A stretch of DNA of 64,000 bases from Streptomyces melanogenes (lineage in GTDB: Bacteria > Actinomycetota > Actinomycetes > Streptomycetales > Streptomycetaceae), in the NCBI RefSeq assembly GCF_014649795.1, contig NZ_BMTS01000007.1, positions 358,592-422,591 on the forward strand, in the 5' to 3' direction. This document shows, piece by piece, positions 42,901 to 51,360 of the stretch. How positions within the stretch are numbered: position 1 is the stretch's first letter; the number at the start of each line of letters is the position of its first letter. Under the pieces are notes generated by a model. The model was not told the origin of the DNA and did not search any database. It saw nothing but the letters and a program-made list of their open reading frames with translations. Both the position numbers and the translations under genes were made by a program.

Positions 42901-44317
42901 CGGCCAGCAGCCCGAGGTGAAGTTGTCCAACGCCAACAGCAGCGGCACTGCGGACAAGGACATCGCCTGGGGAGCCGTCGCCTTCGTCCCCGGCAACTAC
43001 TCCGGCCTGCCCGAAATCCACGTCCCTGCAGAAAACCCCAACGCCCCGGATATTGACTTCGTGGCAACGCAGAAAGCAAAGGAGACGGCGCCTGCGGGAG
43101 CTGCCTCCCAGAAGCTTGCAGCAGGTCCGGCACATGCGTCTTCGTGCCGGGTCGGTGGCGACGGCGTGACCCTGTGCGCCGAGTACAAGCCGCTCAGTGC
43201 CAAGACACAGAAGACTGCCTCGCCGCTCCCGACCGCGGCCGCTCCCTCGAAGCCCAGGGCCGCCGCAGCAGGTGGCACAGGTCCTGTCGGCTGGTGCAAG
43301 AATGTGAACGGCAGCGCCATGCTTACCCGGACAGAAGGCTGTCTGCGCGGCATGCTCCCCCTTACGGCCACACGCGATGGCGCTCCCATCGGCAACGCGG
43401 TCATGCAGATCATCCAGGAGATCAACCTCAACCCCAAGTCGAATCAGTTCACGACGTGGACCGAGATATCACTGATCAACATGACGGGCATCAGCTCCAC
43501 GAGCCTCACGTCGTTCGACGAGAACTGCTGGCCGACAACGGGATGCGCCGAGACCGAGGGTCCCTGGACGGGCAGCACCACCTGGACTGCGGGTGATACC
43601 CATGTGGCCACACGCACCAACACCTACACGTGGAACAAGATCGCTGGCGGCGACCAGATCCTCAACCTGGACTGGACTACCGCCTGGTCGACTCCGCAAT
43701 CCGCTGTCAAAGCGGTGCCCAAGTGGAGCAACAGCGGGTTCGATATGCGCTGTGACAACAAGGTAGCCGGCAACACGGGATGCGTATTCTACAAGTACAC
43801 GCCCACTCTGCAGCTGAACACGAAGAAGTACCCTGCCGCAGCCGCGTACTACTGGGTGATAATGGAGAAGCTGGCCTCCCACCCGGGAAGCGAGAAGTAC
43901 AACAAGCCGCTCCACCGCCTCGCCGATGAGAGCAAGGCCAAGGGCAACAGGGACGTGATGTGTGATCTGGCTGTAGCAGAATGGAAGCCGCATCCGGACG
44001 CGACGGGACCGAGCTGCGACGAATACCCCTTCGCGAAGTCCCGTGAAAGCGGCGGGCAGTCGCTTACTTCAGGAAAATACTGTGTGCAGATGTATGACGA
44101 CAAGAACACGGGACTGCTGGAACTCGACAGTAACTATCCTTATCCCACCTGGAATGAGGTCTGCGGCCGGGGCGCAGTTCCGGCAATCCAGAACACCTCC
44201 GCTGGTGGTGAACTCGGACGGTTCACATCGGACATACGGCTTCTGGACAATGATCCGTACTACGTCCAGACCGGATTCGAGTACTGTGACATCAAGTCCG
44301 TCTGCAACATCAGCTAG
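39950..44317 (+). CDS. Large secreted polymorphic toxin with NucA/NucB DNase tip
   Basis: A 1455-residue exported protein. Signal peptide 1-34 ends at SAWA before DAPTP. Residues about 60-370 form a beta-propeller-like region (repeated strands such as VKNGTVAALGKHLVHLDQSG). About 490-720 contains NVLLGIMAQESNLWQ (Glu near 524) and DCGYGVGQVTDGMRLAG, like a lytic-transglycosylase fold. About 850-1020 resembles a golvesin C-terminal-like carbohydrate-binding domain (GRYEAKADLHQ, WVDLGAYRFNG, DIAWGAVAFVPG). The C-terminal 200 residues carry DVMCDLAVAEWKPHP and SCDEYPFAKSRESGG near 1355, the signature of NucA/NucB deoxyribonucleases. AGGAG precedes ATG 39950. The order wall-binding and cutting domains, then nuclease tip, is that of a polymorphic toxin. 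An SMI1/KNR4 gene lies convergently downstream. DNase activity and delivery are inferred. Confidence 0.85.
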   Translation: MRLSKRARVPVTAVAAAALLTGLLPGMSISAWADAPTPKSPATPSAPGQVQDPGKKLGKDWQSSPDRAVTAAADRDGLQILVADSSKAYTWKTVATLSEPGMPADSWIGNQCQMDRGHAAVVYAPRSFTNKPDLMQGGAFTAIVDLESGRVAKLPFTASLAYFDPACNTITHTAAFTAFRDMNDPASTKTRVITVDTSGKTLGSAAAKGELTSAVPVKNGTVAALGKHLVHLDQSGKVKSLADADSTPFDIRPAADGKVAFVDRKNTSTAHAKLFTGKGKPSSIATGKLGDLDLMQGDAGKVFLTGHPATTPAARGTGVIPINAPAATDISSHGRLAVDPVLTPGLRAGLKHVKDAGKGFTQVKPAPERSAAPTAPAASADEPVTITSTATTTGAKLAQSVQQENTDGSAIGLSPALKAAAPARPKMLRGVAAASNDPTDPDRWCSVSRNDVNVQALQPTPNQVEWAVDMAVRGNLRAGYLRQGGYRDQAGLGTIDPQGLFPPPTLNGGGKIPANVLLGIMAQESNLWQAESGSIPGQMGNPLAAVDGYYGHKAVAGNPDASWQIHWDKSDCGYGVGQVTDGMRLAGHEKTGETSLSPALQKLIAVDYATNVAASMKILASKWNEVHTDGQKITVNNDDPSMVENWFTAVWNYNLGFNPPSEASAHGGHWGLGWYNNPANPLYKKSWGHPFMDTTVDGTEANRDAAHPQDWPYEEKVMGWAAWSIDTGFSYGTDGRQDWKGESGFSSAGFRPAWWDLNLSRSLVSPPLGVFCNSANNCDPDTPPNCKDEACYAQFWWNKPNATWKQACASQCGHESIKYQTLISEPGRGTRLKNGTPVCTGAPAGALVVASVPDGTPTWGDCGKASSAGSFEFTFTPGAEGRYEAKADLHQIGGGYGGHFWYAHDRNVAHLGGNGGVMSIDGAWKLGKAVDKGQAKVYAHIPDTGAQTKEAIYQIVTPFGTVNRTVDQGANAGKWVDLGAYRFNGQQPEVKLSNANSSGTADKDIAWGAVAFVPGNYSGLPEIHVPAENPNAPDIDFVATQKAKETAPAGAASQKLAAGPAHASSCRVGGDGVTLCAEYKPLSAKTQKTASPLPTAAAPSKPRAAAAGGTGPVGWCKNVNGSAMLTRTEGCLRGMLPLTATRDGAPIGNAVMQIIQEINLNPKSNQFTTWTEISLINMTGISSTSLTSFDENCWPTTGCAETEGPWTGSTTWTAGDTHVATRTNTYTWNKIAGGDQILNLDWTTAWSTPQSAVKAVPKWSNSGFDMRCDNKVAGNTGCVFYKYTPTLQLNTKKYPAAAAYYWVIMEKLASHPGSEKYNKPLHRLADESKAKGNRDVMCDLAVAEWKPHPDATGPSCDEYPFAKSRESGGQSLTSGKYCVQMYDDKNTGLLELDSNYPYPTWNEVCGRGAVPAIQNTSAGGELGRFTSDIRLLDNDPYYVQTGFEYCDIKSVCNIS

Positions 44318-44336
44318 CCGTTAAACCCAATGGACT

Positions 44337-44368
44337 CGGCCCTCCAGGTAGTCGCTACTGGAGGGCCG
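44337..44368. terminator. Bidirectional terminator between toxin and SMI1 gene
   Basis: CGGCCCTCCAG (44337-44347) and its exact complement (44358-44368) enclose a 10-base loop. It lies 20 bases after the toxin stop and 15 bases from the convergent SMI1 stop, so it serves both. Confidence 0.8.
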
Positions 44369-44382
44369 ATCTCCTTTACGGG

Positions 44383-44991
44383 TCAGCTGACGACCCATTC
44401 CAGCATGCGCCCCTCATGGATGGAGGGGCGACGGCGCACAGTGGGAAGAGGGGACATGCCCTCCACCGCCTTGCACATATCGCCCAACATCAGGCCCATG
44501 CCCGGCCAGAGCCACACATAGTCGGGAGAACCGAAAGAGATCTCCCCGACGTCTCCGTAATGCTCCCTGCGGTGGTCAATGAACAACAGATCACCACTGA
44601 AACTCTGAGCGAAGGGAACCCACTGCCTATGGGCAGTACGCCCGACCACCTCTTCCTCGTATCCCTCCTCCTCGGCGTCCTCTGCCATTTCGGCGAGATT
44701 CTGCTGCCACTCCAGGATCCCATCTGTATCGAGGAGGCTGTAACCGAGGAGGAACGCACCGGCTTCCATGCTCGACCTGCGCGGCGCGACACCGTTGTGC
44801 ATCGACAGCAGCGCCTTCAGGTCGCCGTTGAGCTGAAACCCGATCCCGGCTTCCAGTCTGTGGATATCCGCATCAGACGCGCCTGGTCGAAGCGCGACGC
44901 GCTCTTCCGAGGCGTTGCGCATAAGCCAGTCCTCGAACCTTTTCCAAAGATCTTCGAAGCGAAACGCTCCTTCAGAGGCAGACTGATCCAT
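44383..44991 (-). CDS. SMI1/KNR4 family protein, probable immunity protein
   Basis: A 202-residue acidic cytoplasmic protein. DADIHRLEAGIGFQLNGDLK then ALLSMHNGVAPRR is the opening of the SMI1/KNR4 (SUKH) fold, WVPFAQSFSGDLLFIDHRRE is its central strand pair and the acidic EDAEEEGYEEE loop follows the same plan. SUKH proteins are a leading superfamily of immunity proteins against nuclease toxins. AGGAGGG precedes ATG 44991. It converges on the NucA/NucB toxin gene over a shared terminator, so it is not cotranscribed with the toxin as most immunity genes are. Its pairing with this toxin is inferred from position. Confidence 0.8.
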   Translation of the reverse strand: MDQSASEGAFRFEDLWKRFEDWLMRNASEERVALRPGASDADIHRLEAGIGFQLNGDLKALLSMHNGVAPRRSSMEAGAFLLGYSLLDTDGILEWQQNLAEMAEDAEEEGYEEEVVGRTAHRQWVPFAQSFSGDLLFIDHRREHYGDVGEISFGSPDYVWLWPGMGLMLGDMCKAVEGMSPLPTVRRRPSIHEGRMLEWVVS

Positions 44992-46235
44992 TCGACCCTC
45001 CTAGCCGCTCCGCATCAGCGGACGTTTATGTCAAGCGGAACCATTGTTGCAGAGTGCTGTCCCCCTCCCGCGGGGGGCCGTTGTAGGCCTGTTGGTGTGC
45101 GAGGGGGAGGGGGGACACAGCCATGGTTTGCAGCACTGGGGCGAAGTCCTCCGGTTGCCCCAGAATCCGAGCAGCGGCCGACGGCGTGCCGCGCGGGCAT
45201 GGCTGGCCGCCCTGCGGCTGCCGACAACTACGGCTGTGGCGGCCATGGTCAGACGCAGGATGTGGATCAGGACGGATTGAACGCGACCCCGGACGTCACG
45301 GTGGCCCAAATTGCCGTTCATGCGGGCGCCCAAATCCGGCCCCGACGACGCCTCCGAGGCGATGGACTCCTGCACTGGTGACACCGTTGGTACCCGCCCA
45401 CTGATACTGGACCTCGTCCAGCATCAGTGGGCGCCGCACTTCGAACCACGTCACCAGTCTTACGCTGCCAGCCCTCGCACAGAATCCCGGCTCAGCGTGC
45501 CCCTGGCGGCCGCTCCAGGGAACAACACGGGTCGTCGAGGCCACGCGCTATCGCGAAGGCGGCTGCGCCGAGAAAGCCCTGGCCGCCTAGGCACGCACGT
45601 GGTCCGCCTGGAGACCCCTCAGGAGACCCGGCGTGCGGGTACGAAACGGTGCAAGCCGGATGCCCGACAACCTTCCGCGCCCTACACCGCGCCAAGAACG
45701 CGCTAGTGCCGATCGGAACAGCCCGGCAGCAAACCACCGCGTGCACGAGGTAATTGCCAGCAGCGGCCAGATAAGCGATTTTCCGCAGAGTCGAACCAAC
45801 GACGTGACACCTCGGAGGTACCTCCCTCCGTCGCCCTCGGCCTTTCCACGTCGAGAAGTTCCATGAGCGCGTCCACGTCCGTGTCGGCTCAGCCGGGGAC
45901 GATCACGGAGTCGGCGTGCGGAAGGTGGTCGAACCCCTGGTCCGTGTCCAGGTGGTAGCGGCCAACCCGCACGGCGCCCGGGCCGCACAAGGAGAAGCTG
46001 TACCCGGGGCCACGAGGCGGGGCGCCTTTGTGCCCAACAGCGCGCTCACTATGGCCCGTTCGCAATGCAGGATGCAGTCCCTCGGCTGCGGACGATGACT
46101 ATGCCGACACAGGCGACACGAGGAGTGTCGCAGGGATTGCGGGGAAACGGTGCAGGCCTCGCACGTTCCACCCGCCGGAGCTCGCTAAGATCACCGGTGT
46201 TGCAGACGACATCTCTCCCGAATGAAAGGCATGTC
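44992..46235. other. 1.2 kb of degenerate sequence
   Basis: No intact gene found. A perfect-but-one inverted repeat at 45397-45431 (CCCACTGAT-A-CTGGAC with its complement around CTC) stands out and could be an IS end or terminator. A minus-strand frame around 45300-45540 (TWFEVRRPLMLDEVQYQWAG) looks protein-like but is unassigned. A GlxA-type remnant is listed separately. Confidence 0.4.
45845..46045 (-). pseudogene. DJ-1/PfpI (GlxA-type) domain remnant
   Basis: The minus strand reads GYSFSLCGPGAVRVGRYHLD, TDQGFDHLPHADSVIVPG, a TGA where Trp or Thr would be expected, then ADTDVDALMELLDVE. This matches the first 100 residues of GlxA-family regulators, which have a DJ-1/PfpI domain before an AraC-type DNA-binding domain. 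The rest is absent. Confidence 0.55.
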
Positions 46236-46748
46236 ATGCGCAAGCCAATAGCCTACCTCTCGGCACTCTTCCTGGCGGTGGGCTTCCATACCGCCATGGC
46301 CCCGCAGGCCTCGGCGGCCGGCCCGTTCTGGGGCGAGCTCTACACCCCGGTCGGCCCCAGCACCTCGTACCCCGCCAAGTGCGCCACTCCCAAGGGCAAC
46401 AGCACAGCCAACGGAACCATCATCACCCTGTGGACCTGCACGGGGGACGAGCTCCAGAAGTGGGACCACGATGGTTACCAGATCGTCCACAAGGCGAGCG
46501 GGAAGTGCCTGACCCCGAAGGGCGACGCGTACGACACCAACGGCGCGGTGCTCACCCTGTGGCCGTGTGAGAACAGCGGCAACAACCGAAGCCAGCAGTT
46601 CTGGTCGAGCGACTGGTCCATGCACACCAACTACTCCGACAAGTGCCTGACCAATAAGGGCGGTTCGGCGGGTAACGGCACCTACCTCACCCTGTGGACC
46701 TGCGCCTCGGACTACCCGCCGGAGCAGCACTGGATGATGCGCTACTGA
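46236..46748 (+). CDS. Small secreted ricin-type lectin
   Basis: A 170-residue exported protein. Signal peptide MRKPIAYLSALFLAVGFHTA ends near ASAAGPF. The mature part is a ricin B-type beta-trefoil with three repeats, each with a cysteine-centred start and a tryptophan/cysteine end: KCATPKGNSTANGTIITLWT, KCLTPKGDAYDTNGAVLTLW and KCLTNKGGSAGNGTYLTLWT. QKWDHDGYQIVH between them is the QxW-type turn. It probably binds carbohydrate outside the cell. GAAAGG precedes ATG 46236. It stands alone; a short CACCCG/CGGGTG inverted repeat is found near 46981. Confidence 0.88.
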   Translation: MRKPIAYLSALFLAVGFHTAMAPQASAAGPFWGELYTPVGPSTSYPAKCATPKGNSTANGTIITLWTCTGDELQKWDHDGYQIVHKASGKCLTPKGDAYDTNGAVLTLWPCENSGNNRSQQFWSSDWSMHTNYSDKCLTNKGGSAGNGTYLTLWTCASDYPPEQHWMMRY

Positions 46749-47007
46749 CGGGTGGCAACCCGCTGACCGGGGCTCCCGCCCGGTGGCCAGGCTCAGCGGG
46801 TAGGCGCATTCACCGACGGGCCCTCAGCTGGCCGGGCGTGATTCCGCAACGCGGCGCAGCGCCGCGGGAAGCAGCCGGGGCGCAGCACGGCCCCTGACGG
46901 GCTCTGCGGGCCCCGGCCGGTGGCCAGCGCTGCCGCACGGCGCCCTGAGGGACGCCCTCCGGGCCCTGGCAGGCCGGCTGGCACCCGCCGCGGGTGCTAA
47001 CGCTGGT
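46749..47007. other. Spacer between lectin gene and IS3 element
   Basis: No gene. GCACCCG-CCG-CGGGTGC at 46981-46997 is a small hairpin that may end the lectin transcript. Confidence 0.4.
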
Positions 47008-47340
47008 TGAACCGTTCCGGGTTTGATCGAGACTCTAGGTTGTGACTGTGACCTGGGGTCTCGTGGTGTCGCGGTAGTGGTTGGCTTCGTATTCGGCGGG
47101 TGGGATGTGCCCTGTCTCACCGTGGAGTCGGCGGTGGCAGTACCAGTCGATCCACTCGGCGGTGGCGAGCTCGACCTGGGAGAGCGTCTTCCAGGTGTGG
47201 CCGGGCTTGATCAGCTCGGTCTTGAGCAGGCCGATCGTGGACTCCATCAGGGCATTGTCGTAGGCGTCGCCGACTGAGCCGATCGAGGCCGCGATGCCTG
47301 CCCGGCCCAGGTGCTCGGCCAGCGCGAACGATGTGTACTG

Positions 47341-48791
47341 ACCGGATTCAACCGGTCGTTGCAACACCGGTCTGTTGGAGCAACAGTAGCTGTTCGTTGA
47401 ACGCTTCGGCCGGTGTCTTCCAGCCGAGCGTCTTGCGGGGTCCGCTGTTGAGGGTGTGGGCGACGGCCGCAACTTCCTCGGCGGACCATCGTGAGAGATC
47501 GGTTCCCTTCGGAAAGTACTGACGAAGGAGCCCGTTGGTGTTCTCGTTCGTGCCGCGCTGCCATGGACTGTGAGGATCGGCGAAGAACACGGGAATACCG
47601 GTCTCGACTTTGAATTGCGCGTGCGCCGACATCTCCTTGCCTCGATCCCATGTCAGCGACCGTGCCAGCTGTTCGGGCAGCATCGACATCGTATTGGCGA
47701 GTGCGTTTTTCATCGTGATCGCCCCGTAACCGGCCAGCGCAGGGCCATTCTTGACCGTGTGTTTGTGCCGGTAGCCTTCCTCGCGCGGCAGGTGAATCAG
47801 CATCGTGAATCGAGTTGAGCGCTCGACGACGGTGCCGATCGCGGAACGCTCAAGCCCGATGATCAAGTCCCCTTCCCAGTGGCCGGGAACGGCACGGTCC
47901 TCGACCTCGGCGGGCCGTTCGCTGATCAACGCTTCGGGCGTCACGTGCGCCCAGGTCTTGCACCGCGAACGAGCACGCGGGGAGCGCAGCGCGCGGCCCG
48001 TGCGCAGACAACGGATGAGCTCCCGCTTGAACGCCCCGCGGCCCTGGATGTAGAGCGCCTGGTAGATCGCCTCGTGGCTGATGCGCATGGACTCATCATC
48101 CGGGAAATCAAGCTTGATCCGGTTCGCGATCTGCTCCGGGCTCCATGCCTGCACCCACGCGCGGTCCTTGCGGTGCGGCTTGTTCCGCCCCGTCCACTCA
48201 CCCGTCGCCGGCCCTGCGATCGCCGTGCCGCCGGGCGCGCTGATCTGTCCCGACAGCCGCTCCTGAACGTATGCGTGCAACCGCGGATTGGTGACCAGCT
48301 TTGCCGTTTTGGGGCGGCGTGCGGCCATGTCCGATTTCCACTGCGCGACCGATGCCCGGTAATCGAGCTTCCCGCCTCTGGTAGCCGCGTTGCGCCGCAG
48401 CTCACGGGAAATCGTCCCCGGATCACGGCCGACGTACCGAGCGATTTCGCGAACGCCCTTGCCCTGGGCTTTCAGGAGGGCGATCTCCTCCCGCTCGGAG
48501 AACGACAGGTACCTGCCGGAATGCGGCTTCGGATCGAACGGTCGCATGCCGCCACACTGTCGATACCAGCGCGTGGCCACCGCCGACGCCACGCCGATAA
48601 CCCCGGCCGCTTCCTCCGGGAGAAGACCCTTGGCGATCTCGACCCAGAACGCCGCTTCGACGTGACGCTGATACTTCGGATGCCCCGGGGACCTCAACTT
48701 CGGGCGCACCGCTCGATCGGCTGCCTGCTGACGACGAACCATCCAACACCTCGCTGATCACAAGGTGTTGCGACGACCGGTTGAATCCGCC
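47341..48791 (-). mobile_element. Complete IS30-family element
   Basis: 1451 bp with inverted ends: the left end contains GGATTCAACCGGTCGTTGCA (from 47344) and the right end the complementary GACGACCGGTTGAATCC. CTG occurs directly outside both ends (47338-47340 and 48792-48794) as a 3-bp target duplication. One intact transposase gene. It sits inside an IS3 orfB. Confidence 0.92.
47348..48742 (-). CDS. IS30-family transposase
   Basis: A 464-residue DDE transposase. Two N-terminal helix-turn-helix regions are seen (LPEEAAGVIGVASAVATRWY and EREEIALLKAQGKGVREIAR, then YVGRDPGTISRELRRNA), the IS30 hallmark. Catalytic residues are in GHWEGDLIIGLERSAIGTVV (Asp), LTWDRGKEMSAHAQF (Asp) and QRGTNENTNGLLRQYFPKG (Glu). 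Everything needed appears intact, so it may be active. It ends eight bases inside the left terminus of the element. Confidence 0.93.
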   Translation of the reverse strand: MVRRQQAADRAVRPKLRSPGHPKYQRHVEAAFWVEIAKGLLPEEAAGVIGVASAVATRWYRQCGGMRPFDPKPHSGRYLSFSEREEIALLKAQGKGVREIARYVGRDPGTISRELRRNAATRGGKLDYRASVAQWKSDMAARRPKTAKLVTNPRLHAYVQERLSGQISAPGGTAIAGPATGEWTGRNKPHRKDRAWVQAWSPEQIANRIKLDFPDDESMRISHEAIYQALYIQGRGAFKRELIRCLRTGRALRSPRARSRCKTWAHVTPEALISERPAEVEDRAVPGHWEGDLIIGLERSAIGTVVERSTRFTMLIHLPREEGYRHKHTVKNGPALAGYGAITMKNALANTMSMLPEQLARSLTWDRGKEMSAHAQFKVETGIPVFFADPHSPWQRGTNENTNGLLRQYFPKGTDLSRWSAEEVAAVAHTLNSGPRKTLGWKTPAEAFNEQLLLLQQTGVATTG

Positions 48792-49389
48792 CTGCGACCC
48801 GGCGTCCGAATGATGTATCAACTCACCCTGCCTATAGGGGTTTTGGTAGCGGCTACGTTGCCACAGTGCCATCTCCAGGGAGTCCAGGACGTGCCGGGTC
48901 TCCTTGCTGGTGGCCGCGGACCACCCGACGATCCGGCGGGAGAAGGTGTCCATGATGAACGCGACATAGACGACGCCGGAGTGCGTCTTGACATGGGTGA
49001 AATCGGCGACCCAGCACCGGTTGGGGGCAGGGGCGACGAAGTCGCGGTCCAGCAGGTCCGGAGCCCGTTCCACGCTCGCATCCGGCACCGTGGTGATCAC
49101 CCGCTTGCCGCCGACCGCGCCGGTGATCCCGAGCTCGCGCATGAGGCGTTCGACCGTACAGCGGGCCACCGTCTGGCCCTGCCGGTTCAGCTCGTGCCAG
49201 ATCTTCCGGGCCCCATAGACGCGGTAGTTGGCGTCGAAGATCTCCAGGATCCGGGCCTTCAGGTCAGCATCCCGCACCGCCCGGGGCTCCGGCGGGCGGG
49301 TCCTGGCCGCGTAGTAGGTGTAGGGGGCGATGCTGACGCCGTGCTCGGTGAGCACGGCGCGGATCGGCTCGACGCCGCCGAAGCGGACC

Positions 49390-50324
49390 CGGTCACGACC
49401 ACCTGCAGACCCTCACTGCCCGCCTCAACCTTGCCCATGACTACGGCATGCTTGGCGACCCAGAACGGTCGGTCTCCTTGTATGAGCAGCTACTCAGTGA
49501 CTGCGAGCGGGGGTTCGGCGCCGACCACCCGCTGACCCTGGCTTCACGCTCCAACCTCGCGAGTGCCTACGCTGCTGCTGGGGATCTAGCCCAGGCCATT
49601 CCCCTGCACCAGCGGGCGCTCAGTGAGCGTGAACGGGTGCTGGGTGCAGACCACCCCTTCACGTTGGCCTCGCGGCGCAACTTCGCATACGCCTTCGTGT
49701 TGGCCGGGGATCTAGAACAGGCCATTTCCCTGTACGAACGGTCACTCAGTGACTCTGAGCGAGTACTGGGCCCCGGCCACCCGCAGACCCTGCTCTCGCG
49801 GCGCAAACTCGCGGACACCTACGCCGCCGCTGAGGACTGGAACCTGTCCATTGCCGCAAACGAACAGGCACTCAGCGAGTGTGAGCGTGTTCTAGGCCCC
49901 GACCACCTGCAGACTCTCGTCTCCCGGAGCCAATTGGCCCGTGCCTGCACAGCAGCCGGGGACCTGCACCGTGCTGCTCGCCTCTATGAGCGCGTGCTCA
50001 GTGACCTTGAGCGGACAGTGGGCCCCAACCACCCGCAGACCACGACCTCCCGCAGCACACTCGCGGACATCTGCCGCCGGGAACTGGGACCGAGCCATTC
50101 CCCTGCATGAACAGGTGCTCATTGACCGTGAGCGACTCCTCGGGTCCGACCACCGCGACACCCTGGACGCGCGCAACAGCCTTGCGACCGACTACACGTG
50201 TGCCGGCGAGGCGGAGCGCGCCATCCCCCTGTACGAGCGGAACCTCAACGACACCGAACGACTGTTTGGCCCAAATCACTCTGACACACTGATCTCGCGC
50301 TACAACCTAAGGGCTGTCCCGTGA
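49390..50324 (+). pseudogene. TPR (kinesin-light-chain-type) protein, 3' fragment with frameshift
   Basis: A series of 42-residue repeats of the form ALSERERVLGADHPFTLASR NFAYAF... The units LGDPERSVSLYEQLLSDCER, LAQAIPLHQRALSERERVLG, LEQAISLYERSLSDSERVLG, LHRAARLYERVLSDLERTVG are visible. Near 50080 a one-base loss shifts the frame; the next repeats read NWDRAIPLHEQVLIDRERLL, GEAERAIPLYERNLNDTERL to the stop at 50324. The 5' part, usually an NB-ARC or other N-terminal domain, was removed where the IS3 fragment joins. A 220-residue frame starting at 49448 could still be translated. Confidence 0.75.
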
Positions 50325-50349
50325 CCAGCAGTTACGGGACAGCCCTTAG
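50307..50349. repeat. 16-bp perfect inverted repeat at the end of the TPR gene
   Basis: CTAAGGGCTGTCCCGT (50307-50322) is exactly complementary to 50334-50349. It overlaps the last codons of the TPR frame, so the stop codon lies in the loop. GGGCTGTCCCGT is also typical of streptomycete IS5-type termini, so it may be a terminator or a fold-back IS end. Confidence 0.7.
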
Positions 50350-50934
50350 TTGGCCAGCTGTGCATTTCAGTTGGCCTCTCGGGCAGCCACTGGCCAGGTG
50401 TGAAGCCCTGTGAGCTGCGGGAATACCCAAAGGCCGGGCGGTTGGCAGGTTGGGCGCGGGGTTCTCGCGGGCTGGTGGGTTTGGAGAATGGGCGGCCTGC
50501 GGTGCGCGGACGGCAGGGGGCGACGGCACCTGAGCATCCCCGCCTTACGTTCTCCCGCAGGGCCTGGAGCTAGGCGCGACGGCGTCAGCTCTCCTGGCCG
50601 GCGAGCCTAGGGTCGGCGTCGTGTCGACTTCGTCAGCGCGACCGACGCCAGGACACAGGCCATGGACGCCCTGCCGTGGATGACCGCCTCCGGATCCGGT
50701 GAACCGGGACTACTGCGCTGCGTTCGCCTTCCACCCCGAGGAGCCAGAACCGGACGACGACCCCTGCACCTCCCCGCTCTGAGCGGCGAGCGACCAGTCG
50801 CGGCCGTCGGTCATGCCGTCCACGCCTGCACCGGAGTTGTCCGCCCACGCCACGTATCCCGCTCGGTCACACCACGTGCGTGGAAAGTTCGTCATCGCTC
50901 TCGACTGGCCGCTCCGGTGCCTGCCCGTAGCGCA
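50350..50934. other. No confident gene
   Basis: Open frames exist on both strands, including a 61-residue minus-strand frame (MTNFPRTWCDRAGYVAWADN from 50895) that reads like a small protein but lacks a ribosome binding site. Nothing else is recognisable. Confidence 0.35.
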
Positions 50935-50971
50935 AGAGACCCGTCCCCGCTTGCGGCGGGGACGGGTCTCT
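50935..50971. terminator. 16-bp-stem terminator
   Basis: AGAGACCCGTCCCCGC (50935-50950) and its exact complement (50956-50971) enclose five bases. It lies 30 bases after the minus-strand secreted-protein gene. Confidence 0.85.
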
Positions 50972-51000
50972 ATCAGTGCGTGCGTTTCCGCTGGTACGGA

Positions 51001-51360
51001 TCAGTTGGAGATGGTGTACCAGTCGGTGTCACTCTGGGAGGTCGGGATGGTGGCGCTGTACGAGCCGCGGCTCGCGCCCGTGCAGTTGGCGCCGGCCCAG
51101 CCGATGTAGCTGACCCGTCCCTTCCACCACCAGCCGCCGACGTAGGTGTTCCTGTTCGGGGTGTTGAAGCAGATGTCGGCGCGCTCGCCGTTCTGGTTCG
51201 TACCGACCAGGTAGACCGAGTACGTGTCGCCACGCGTGTCGGCGAAGATGATCTGCTGACCGTTGCCGGCTGCGGAGGACTGCCCAGCGGTGCCGAGGAT
51301 GCCGGCGAAGGCCAACGCCAGCGCGCCGACCGTGGTGGCCGCTGTCTTGCGGATGCTCAT
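51001..51360 (-). CDS. Small secreted protein
   Basis: A 119-residue exported protein. Signal peptide MSIRKTAATTVGALALAFAG to GQSSAAG. The mature domain (GQQIIFADTRGDTYSVYLVG, ADICFNTPNRNTYVGGWWWK, GRVSYIGWAGANCTG) is beta-rich, has two cysteines likely in a disulphide, and is rich in aromatic residues. No family recognised. AGGGGGA precedes ATG 51360 and a strong terminator follows. Confidence 0.78.
   Translation of the reverse strand: MSIRKTAATTVGALALAFAGILGTAGQSSAAGNGQQIIFADTRGDTYSVYLVGTNQNGERADICFNTPNRNTYVGGWWWKGRVSYIGWAGANCTGASRGSYSATIPTSQSDTDWYTISN

Larger units (their letters stand above)
47008..49395 (-). pseudogene. IS3 orfB split by an IS30 element
   Basis: The 5' part (49395-48792) reads GVEPIRAVLTEHGVSIAPYT, YGARKIWHELNRQGQTVARC, CWVADFTHVKTHSGVVYVAF (first Asp) and ELIHHSDAGSQ (second Asp). 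The 3' part (47340-47035) resumes QYTSFALAEHLGRAGIAASI, GDAYDNALMESTIGLLKTEL (Glu). Removing the IS30 and one CTG copy restores GSQYTSF in frame. The 5' end is fused to a TPR gene at about 49393, so orfA and the right IS end are lost. The left IS3 end starts near TGAACCG at 47008. Confidence 0.85.
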
